A stretch of DNA of 18,539 nt from JBCBST01 sp039819115. Its GTDB lineage: Bacteria; Bacteroidota; Rhodothermia; Balneolales; Balneolaceae. The notes below the pieces were generated by a model, which was not told the origin of the DNA, did not search any database, and worked only from the letters and a program-made list of their open reading frames with translations. Shown one piece after another: positions 1 to 7,800 of the stretch. Position 1 is the stretch's first letter; every line of letters starts with the position of its first letter. The DNA is taken from contig JBCBST010000058.1 in the NCBI GenBank assembly GCA_039819115.1, positions 1-18,539 on the forward strand, written 5' to 3'. The translations under genes and the position numbers were made by a program.

Positions 1-5
1 GGAAA

Positions 6-269
6 TTAATTGAGGTTTATATGAAAGTGAATCAAATAATTTCCTTTCTTCTTATTTCTAATAACTTGATTCGATGTTGGCCCAGTTGTTTTCACCCTTT
101 TAGATTTAGGGTCTTTATGCTTTCTTGGGCCTTGTCCAGGTTTAATCTCGCCCATATCCATTTGCATTTCTGGACCTGTTATAACACGATGCTCTTCGTC
201 ATTTGTAAATCCGTCATTTCTTAATCGATCTCTTCTTGATTGATGGGCACCTCTATCGTTCAGGTACGA
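6..269 (-). pseudogene. Start-less 3' gene remnant, possible displaced RHS C-terminal cassette
   Basis: The minus strand is open for 115 codons from 353 down to a TAA at 8-6, but the first in-frame ATG is at 167-165, leaving only 53 aa. The peptide from 269 has a coding look: it is rich in charged residues (YLNDRGAHQSRRDRLRNDG, then EEHRVITGPEMQMDMGE, then GQGPRKHKDPKSKRVK). I do not recognise the family. It starts right where the palindromic repeat at 271-333 ends, and it lies downstream of the RHS gene in the same orientation. I infer that it is the 3' end of a displaced RHS C-terminal module that lost its parent gene. It could instead be a small free-standing gene starting at 167, or non-coding sequence that is open by chance. 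No immunity partner is visible because the window ends here. Confidence 0.4.
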
Positions 270-270
270 A

Positions 271-333
271 GCCTGCCTACCGGACAGGCAGGCTTTTTGA
301 ATGCATTCGAGGGGGGACCTTCGGAACGAGGGG
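271..333. repeat. Palindromic dispersed repeat, copy A
   Basis: This is a 63-bp element nearly identical to the one at 961-1023. It has a hairpin with arms GCCTGCCT/AGGCAGGC around ACCGGAC, followed by TTTTT, then a shared ATGCATTC block, then GGACCTTCGGAACGAGGG. The copies differ by a few substitutions and one indel in the middle. On the plus strand the first half looks like an intrinsic terminator, but no plus-strand gene precedes it. A REP-like or cassette-boundary element is therefore the better reading. Confidence 0.85.
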
Positions 334-352
334 ACATTCTCGCCAAGAATGT
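334..352 (-). other. Short hairpin downstream of the lipoprotein gene
   Basis: A perfect 7-bp inverted repeat, ACATTCT/AGAATGT with a 5-nt loop, begins 20 nt past the stop of the 373-819 gene. No T-run follows on the minus strand, so it is at best a weak terminator or an mRNA 3'-end stabiliser. It sits directly against repeat copy A. Confidence 0.35.
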
Positions 353-372
353 ATTACCGATGATTTGACAGG

Positions 373-819
373 CTATTCTCCTATCATTTTTAGTAGCGAA
401 GAATAGTCCTCGTAAACCATTTGAGTTACCCTTCTATGCAAGGATGTATTAATCGTATAGAGGTCATCATCTAAATTAATATTGTCATTGAGAGGATCTA
501 TGCAAATCAAGTCTTTATCCCCATTATTGAAGGTAAACCTTGATTCAATGCGGCTATTAAACATCGCCGAGTCTCTGAGCAAAACAAACGATTGCTCTTT
601 GGTCTTAATGTATTCTGTATTGAACCGCTGAAGCTCGTTTGGTTCAGTAATTATTAAAGAATCGACAAACATGTCTGGAAATGAAAAGTCTAACAAGGCA
701 CAATCTACAGGACCTGAGTTTCTCTTCCAGTCCACATATTTAATCGTTACAGATGTTACTTCTTTATTATTTTGACATGCTGCGAAAATAAGTATAGCAC
801 TGATTACTATGTATCTCAT
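373..819 (-). CDS. Putative lipoprotein, candidate orphan immunity protein
   Basis: This encodes 148 aa. The N-terminus is a short lipoprotein signal: MRYIVIS, a hydrophobic stretch, then FAAC with the lipobox cysteine at residue 15. The mature protein should therefore be lipid-anchored at the inner or outer membrane. The remaining ~133 residues are polar and acidic toward the C-terminus (DPLNDNINLDDDLYTINTS), with no motif I recognise. Its ATG lies 3 nt after the stop of a start-less remnant (823-966), the spacing expected of an immunity gene behind a toxin C-terminus. That context, and its position downstream of an RHS toxin, suggests a periplasmic immunity or accessory lipoprotein. The sequence alone does not prove function, and a generic hypothetical lipoprotein is the alternative. 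Confidence 0.7.
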   Translation of the reverse strand: MRYIVISAILIFAACQNNKEVTSVTIKYVDWKRNSGPVDCALLDFSFPDMFVDSLIITEPNELQRFNTEYIKTKEQSFVLLRDSAMFNSRIESRFTFNNGDKDLICIDPLNDNINLDDDLYTINTSLHRRVTQMVYEDYSSLLKMIGE

Positions 820-822
820 AGC

Positions 823-966
823 TTAGTTCATGGCTGTGTTCCCATCATACTCAACGTCTTCGTTGGGAGTGTATTGCTGATGCATGTCGGCCGTCAGACG
901 AATACATACACTAAGGTGAGGTATCAAAGATTCAATTTCCCATGGCAAGGGGAAGCAGGAGCTTGC
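823..966 (-). pseudogene. Start-less coding remnant upstream of the lipoprotein gene
   Basis: The frame is open for 47 codons from just inside repeat copy B (in-frame TAG at 969-967) to TAA at 825-823. The C-terminal half reads like real protein (CIRLTADMHQQY, then TPNEDVEYDGNTAMN). The only internal ATGs are near the end, so it cannot be an intact gene. It is bounded upstream by the repeat at 961-1023 and ends 3 nt before the lipoprotein ATG. I infer the tail of a displaced toxin cassette with its immunity gene still attached. I do not recognise the family, and it may be a chance open frame. Confidence 0.3.
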
Positions 967-1023
967 CTACCGGAGAGGCAGGCTTTTAGAATGCATTCCG
1001 AAGGAGGACCTTCGGAACGAGGG
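961..1023. repeat. Palindromic dispersed repeat, copy B
   Basis: Second copy of the element at 271-333, in the same orientation and 690 bp away. The first hairpin is GCTTGCCT/AGGCAGGC around ACCGGAG, followed by TTTT. This copy also has a perfect second hairpin at 996-1017, TTCCGAAGG/CCTTCGGAA with loop AGGA, which is degraded in copy A. It lies between the two-helix membrane gene and the next remnant. Confidence 0.85.
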
Positions 1024-1054
1024 AATGATCCTAAAAATAAACCGTATTGATATC

Positions 1055-1291
1055 TCATTTCTCTCTTTTTACGAGACTCATTTGTTTTTTATGTAAATAA
1101 AAGGCTATAAATCCAGAGATAAGAAGTGCTCCAATAGGTGGTAAAGAAGTAAGCCAAAATGTTTTTGAGTCTGAGTAAATTTTGGAGGGTCCAAAGCCCA
1201 AAAAGTCTTCAGTTAATATATATGCAAGCCCAACAAACAAGACTCCAAAGAGAACTTCACATAAGATTATTAATACTCTAATTACACTCAT
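1055..1291 (-). CDS. Small two-helix membrane protein, candidate immunity to the RHS L,D-transpeptidase toxin
   Basis: This encodes 78 aa with two predicted membrane spans, residues ~4-26 (VLIILCEVLFGVLFVGLAYI) and ~46-67 (FWLTSLPPIGALLISGF). They are joined by a ~19-residue polar loop, and the tail is basic (HKKQMSLVKREK). By the positive-inside rule both ends should be cytoplasmic and the loop periplasmic. Its ATG (1291-1289) overlaps the RHS stop (TGA, 1290-1288) as ATGA, implying translational coupling. A peptidoglycan-directed toxin acts in the periplasm, so a membrane-anchored immunity protein facing that compartment fits. The role is inferred from position and topology. I recognise no immunity family, and a generic small membrane protein remains possible. 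It is AT-rich, like the toxin end of its neighbour. Confidence 0.75.
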   Translation of the reverse strand: MSVIRVLIILCEVLFGVLFVGLAYILTEDFLGFGPSKIYSDSKTFWLTSLPPIGALLISGFIAFYLHKKQMSLVKREK

Positions 1292-1890
1292 TTCTTTCTA
1301 TTTCTTAGCTTATTATAATTTACGTGTAGTCCAACCTGCTTATAATGGTTCCTAAATGCATTAAAGAAATAGGGAGCATCACTACATAAATCTATACAAC
1401 CTCTTGAACCGGGAAAGAGGCCCCCATGAATTGAGAAGTTGGAACGATTTCCTACCTTATCAGGATCTAAAAATAAACGAGTCTTCCCCCAAGCTGTCGT
1501 GCCACCTGGCCACTGCCCTCTTCGTGCTAGCGAGTATAGCTTTTGTTTCAGTGAGAGATTTTCCCAATCTTGTATCATATTCGGGAAAGCAATGTACCAT
1601 CCTTCAGGTATAGGCCCTACATTTTCTACCCACTGATTATCGGGATTTGTCGTCCCATCTTCTCCAATCTCACCAGATACTCCGAATGCGACTAGAGAAG
1701 TTCCATCATCGCGATGCCAGCGAAGAGCTTCTCCATCATATGATAAAAGTTCGATCATCCCCTGCTGTGTCTCCATAACTTTATTTCCATCATCGTCATA
1801 GGTACCTGTCCATACTTCCATTTCAGAAGTATCCTCATGATAATGCCAACGTTTTTCATCCTCGTCATCTGCTTGATAATAGAACCACTC
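1288..1890 (-). other. Variable C-terminal toxin module of the RHS protein (Tlde1/DUF2778-like)
   Basis: This is the part of the RHS gene after the conserved DPKG boundary, residues 2207-2407. It begins with an acidic linker (YYQADDEDEKRW), then LLSYDGEALRW, VGPIPEGWY, TAWGKTRLFLDP, FSIHGG and PGSRGCID. The putative catalytic His2362 and Cys2372 are ten residues apart. A hand count of 1321-1380 gives 23 G/C of 60, against 37 of 60 for 3061-3120 inside the core, consistent with separately acquired C-terminal DNA. Confidence 0.75.
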
Positions 1891-4800
1891 CTCTCCCTTC
1901 GGGTCAAAATAGATTAAGGGGTTATTTATGACATAATTATAAGGCGAATGTTCAGGAAATTTGGCACTTAATGGATCAATCCCTAACCAACGTCCAATAA
2001 CCGGATCCATCATGCGAGCCCCGGCATGAATTAAGTTTAGTCCAGCTTCTTCGTCCCGTTCATGCCCCGTAAACTTATAATCATCATTCGGATTAGCGGA
2101 GTTGGAAGAACGCCCGGGCATGGTTAGCCCAAAGGCGTAGTAGTCGTCATAGCCATCTACGTTTCCGTTTTGGTCTACGGTTGTTCGGACACTTCCCAAA
2201 TGATCTTTAAGGAAGTAGCGTCGTTGAGAACCATCGTAATTACCGATCATATCACCTCCTGCAAGTGTGTTATGATACTGCAAATTACCGTTTAAGTAAA
2301 CGGCCACTACTTCGCCATTAGCCCCGCGGATATACTGCATGTCTTCCGAGACCTGGTAGGCTGATAACCGCTTGCTGATGCGGTTACCATCGGCGTCGTA
2401 AGCAAAGTACACCGAGCTTCCTCCCTTACCTACTTCGGTCATCAGGTTACGCCAGTCGTAAGCCGCAAAGTAGTAGTCGCCGGCCTCGTTGTCTTCCACG
2501 TTGCCGTTGGCGTCATAGTACAGGTCGTGCTGAGCGGTATAGTGGGTCATGTACACGCTTACCCGGTCTATCTTATTGGTGCCGGAAACATAAGTAAAAG
2601 CGGTTGGACTCAAATGAGCACTGCCACTTTCATTCTTGCGGGTTATTCCGGTGAAGTTGCCGTTGTCGTCGTAGGCATAGGTCACATCATAGGCATCTCC
2701 TCCATACCCCGTACCGGTGAACCCGGCTGAGGCGAGCCGGTTGGCCGTATCGTACCCATAAGAATAAGTGAGCAGGTTCGTGTTGGTTGCCCCCTGCTGG
2801 CGGAACTGCTGGGTACTGATGTTTCCATTCAGATTATAATCCAGATTCAGCCCGAAGCGGTCGCCATAGGTGGCCGAAGACGTTGATGCATTATTGATTT
2901 TATCCATCCAGCCCTGCACGGTGTAGGTATAATCTACAGTTTGAACGGGATTGGGACCCAGTTTAGTCTGTTTCACCTGCCCATCGGCGGTGTAGGTGTA
3001 TTCGGCTTCCAGGGTACGGCTGCCGGTAGAACTACTCGTGTTGGAATAGACCTTATGGAGACGGCCGAAGGAGTCGTATTCCTGCCACTGGTACCATTCC
3101 CGGTCGTTGGGGTCGCTGCTGCCCAGTGGAGTGATGCTTCGCTGCGTTAACCGGCCCAGCTCATCATAGATATAGGTGATGTAATACAGCACCGTGGATC
3201 CCGGGAGCTGCTGACCTACCCATTCCACCAGTCCGAGGTTATTATAGGAATACCAGGTGTACCCCAGATTGCCCGTGTTGGGATCGCGATAGCGTACCCG
3301 GGATAATCTACCCTTTTGGTTGTTGGACGTCAGGCTGTAGGTGCCGGAATAAGCATCGTCCCCATCGTAGGAGTACGTGATGTTAACCGCGGTGCTGCTT
3401 GTTGGCCAGGTGGCGTCATTGGCTTTCGTTGCATCGTTAAAGAAGTAGCAGTAGCTGGTATACTGACCGGCTTCCACTGGCCGATCCAGATCGTCATATT
3501 TGGTGTAATAACACGGGGTGGTGGAACTGGCCGGGTCTTTAAAAAAGCGCAGGCGTCCTTTGTCGTCGTAGGTATACTTATTAGACTGGGTTTGATCCGG
3601 GAGCTTTTTCTCAGTGAGCTGACCCAGGGTATTATAGGTATACGTGGTAGCCAGACCTTTGGGGTCTTCCACCCGTACCAGGTTTCCGCGCAGGTCATAG
3701 GCAAATTCAGTAACCAGGTCCGTAGAGGAGCGTGTGAGCTTGCTGTCGCCGTTCATATCCACCCCGCTGGCAATGGTTTGTCCCCATCCGTCGGTATAGG
3801 TGATGGTACGCTTGTTGTCGGGATCGGTGGTTACCGTTTTAGTCAAAGTATTTGTCGCCCACGTCTTAGCCGGCGTACTGCCTTGGGCTGCCGTGGCAAA
3901 GGTCTCGGTGGTGTTGAGGCCGTAGCTGATTTGTACATCGTAGCTGGCCCCACCTGGCAAACGCTGCTCTTTTACCCGGGCCTGTGGGGTGTCTTCGTAT
4001 TGGGTGTAGGTATAGGCATAGTCTTCGGTCCCTGAAGCCACCAGCGGATCATAGTAATCTTCCACATCGGAGGTGCTGTGCAGTACCCCACCCGGATTAA
4101 AACTGCCTGTTCCTTCCATCAGATCTTGCTGGTAGTTGGTCACTCCGGTGAGTTCAATGGGTCGGGAAGCTACTTCGGGTAGTCCCCGCTCGTTGTACCG
4201 GGTATCAGTAATGATGGCGGTGTTAGCGGCATCCCGCATTTGGGATTGGATGGAACGGCCTAAGCCGTCCAGGTATTCCATACCGGCCTGCCAGGATTTG
4301 GCAATACTCAGATTAGCTACATAGTAATAACTGTCGTTACCGGAGAGCGCAAAGTTCGGAGTCCAGGTGGTGCTAAAACCGTTTAGCGTGTAGGAATTAT
4401 CCGGGTCACGCCCTTCCCCTTTTGGGTATACCCAAGCGGTAAGCGTACCCTCTTTTTTGGAAAGCTCAATAGTATACCACCGGTCGATAGTGGCACTTAA
4501 TGGAAACGTAAATGGGTATTGGTAGGACCCTGAATCTTTCTGATACTGAATCCTGAACCGGTCGGAGGAATATTGATAATGTACGGCAAACCGATTACCG
4601 GGCCCGCTCAACATAATGTGAGGAGTTCCCCCGGTGGTGTTATCGGGATAGAAATCAATACGCGCTACGATCTCTTCGTTGCCCAAATCCACATACATCC
4701 CCTCATAACTACCACCGGAACCCATGCGAACCGTGGTTTCTCCGGCCATTTGTACGTTAAACTCGTTATAGGTAGGATTAACGCTGGTCCAGTTTGCCGA

Positions 4801-7800
4801 GCTACTGAAGTCATCGTACATAAAGGGGTCTAGGTAGGTTATACTTTCTACCGTATTCGGAGCCAGAGGGTCATAAACGCCTCCGTTTTTAGCCGCAGAG
4901 TATCCATAGGAGTAGGCGGTTGTCTGGTAACCATTGGTATTCCGCATCCCGTTTAACCGTCCTGCACCATCGTACTCATAAGTAACTGCTGAACCGCTCT
5001 GGTCCATCACATACACCGGGGTTTGAAAGGTGGCATGATAATTCGCGCTCTGCGCCTGGGCTTCAACGGGGTAAATGCGAATATGACGCAAGTAAAAGGT
5101 GGTGTTAGGAGCACCGGTTCCATTCCATGGTGCGCGCAAGTACAAATGGCCATCGGTGGCGGTCACGATATCCACAGAAGTCTTTACCCATCCGGAGGTA
5201 ACTCCGCTGGTTATCCAGTTGGTATGGGTCGACGTTGCGGAGTTAAAGCCTTTCACATGAAAAACACCTTCGGTTACCTTGTACTCTATATCCAGCCGGA
5301 ATTGCTTGCCTACCGGTTGAGGACCAACGGAGACCCGGGCGCCAGCGCCACCACTGGTTAAGTTATCAATTTCGACTCTGAGATGCGGAACCTGATTTTC
5401 TTCGCCCATGGAATAGGTAAGCGTCCCATTCCCATTTTTATAGGACACCAGTCCGTTAGGGAGAGGACCATAAGAACTTTGGTAGTCATCGCCCATATAC
5501 ACCACATCGATGTCATTCTGGGGCGTATTGGAAAAAGCTCCTACAACTTGTGTTCCGGTGTTATCATAATGGAAAGAAGAAACCACTCCGGCTGCATCTT
5601 CCACTTCCATTATATTACCATACGCGTCATAGGTCAGTACATCTGAGATTTTCACACTGTTAGAGGTGGATGGAGTTGCCGGGGCCGTTCCGGTACCCTT
5701 CCATGTCCATTGCTGATCGGGTCGCCAGGCTCCCGAGGCATTACTCCAAGTGGTCCAGGATTTACTTAGGTCGGTAGATGCTGATCCTTCGTCTAAAACC
5801 TCAGCGTATTTCTGGGTAAGCATATTTTTGTCTTTCATCTGCCCCGCCCCGTTATAGATTTCATACGCATAAGTGATCTTGGTTCGCCGAAGCTCGCTGG
5901 TTAAACTGTTATACGTCGTGTTGCCTATGGGCATCGTTGTTAGTACATCATGATTGTATAAAGTGACTTGTGTAGGCGGATTCGTTGATCCTCCTTCATA
6001 CCAATAGGTAGTATCCTTCTTGGGATAGGTCCAGACGGGTATGCGGTAAGATGAGCTGTTGTACAACGGTACAATTACACTCATATGAGGGTTCAAATCA
6101 TAAAACTGAAACTCCGGTACGCTCATGTTAAGTGGAATGGAACCGTAACTATCATTCAATGCTTTCTTCGACTGTTGGTTATACTCATATCCCACTACCT
6201 GCATCAGTTGGTCAGATGTATTGTACTGCTCCGTTCGCAGAAGACGTCCCCGGGCAAAACCATAGTTTGTCCAGGATGCAATGGGCAGAATATTACTTTC
6301 TCCGATATCATTATAGGTATTTGAGCCGGTGTTAACGGTAACCGGATTATCACTGGTTACCCCATCGGAGTTGGAAAAATAGTGCCGGGTTCGGATCTGA
6401 TCCGTTCCGGATTGTTCGATTACCTCAATGTTGCTGTATCCCAATACCGGGCCCTGGGTAGGAGTCGGTACGAATCCATCCAGATACCAGTACTCCAGAT
6501 AATCTCCACCATGGCTATAGTTCAGCTGATACCAATAACTGTACGGACGAGACAGCGCTCCACTCGAGCTCGACGTATCGCTAAACGAACTATACCGGTA
6601 TTCGGTCTGTGTATCAGCAGTGGAGATAATTCCATCAGAACTGGTGACGCGTTTGATCCGATGCCCCGGGCCCTGGATTTCTTTGGCCACCACTCCAATG
6701 ATTTTTCTCAATGCAACAGAAAACAGCGGGTTTTGCTGTTGGTTATAATTACTGGGTAGCACCGTTCTTACTCGATAGTCGCCAGGACCGGGATACGCTC
6801 CGCCATAAGGAACCGTGCAATAATCCCCTGGATTTGGATCAATGTTGAGTTCCTGGCTATAGGAATGACCCACCCCTTCCAGGTAAATATGAACACCTGA
6901 GGCTATAATTGTGCTTGCAGAAGCACAAGCTTGAGCGGTAGTATCAATTTCAGCTCCTAACAGATACACATCCAAAGGAACGGTTCCTCCCGAAGCAGGA
7001 GCCAGAGTAAAGGTAGGAGAAATCACTTCTGTCTTCGACTTATCATCTTCTTCCAATAACCCACCCAGGTAAGATACTTCCTGAATATGCACCGGATTAG
7101 CCACCGATCCCACCTTGCTATACGTATTGGGTTCATACTCAAGGGTGGTAGTCCCCCCGCTTGGGATTTGGATGGACTCCAGCATCCCAATCCTGGATGT
7201 TACAGAATTCGGGTCCCGGTTAAGGCCATGTGTACTAGGTGAGTAGGTGTCATGATTAGGATTTTTGATGTAGTATCGGGAAAGCTTTTCTCCGGTACTA
7301 TCATTATCGGAAACCCCATTATAAAACCCCCAGTGATCGGTTTGGTACGTGGTAATAGCAGGTATATAAGCTGTTTCTGAGTGATAGCTGAATTTCCAGT
7401 TCATCACGTCGCTGCCTGTTGAACTCTGAACATCCAGTTCTTTTAAAATCAGACGGGCATTCGTATCCAGATATCCATAGGTAAAGGCCACCTTATGTCT
7501 CAGATTACCCGATACCGAATGCTCAATACCGGTGAGTGCTTTTTCGGTGGTGAAGTCAGTTCGCGTCAGGTTGTAGTTAAAGTCTATCTGGTGATCATGA
7601 AAGGAAGCGCTGGAGAGATACAGTCTTTTTTTGTAGCAATCCCGGACCTCGGTTTGCTGGTACGGGTTCATATTGGCGCTGTTTACCACTTTTTCTGCTG
7701 AGGTCCGACGATCAATCCAATCCGATCCTGAATCACATAACGTGCTAACGGTGGTATAAGTGAAATCCACCTGTTGACCGGAAGTGTATTCAATCTTAGC

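Noticed and set aside
271..333. Repeat copy A as a simple intrinsic terminator
   Set aside because: The T-run is on the plus strand, where no gene precedes it, and a composite copy with a second hairpin occurs at 961-1023.
823..966. CIRL in the remnant as the Cys motif of a second L,D-transpeptidase
   Set aside because: The required His-Gly and Ser-X-Gly before the cysteine are missing, so four residues of similarity are not enough.
1404..1636. Two overlapping plus-strand frames opposite the toxin domain
   Set aside because: They are antisense to a domain with clear catalytic motifs and show no protein-like features of their own.
3316..4035. Long open frame (239 codons) on the plus strand inside the RHS gene
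   Set aside because: It lies antisense to the YD repeats, whose biased repetitive codons keep the opposite frames open. The peptide is low-complexity (Gly/Val/Ile-rich) with no domain pattern.
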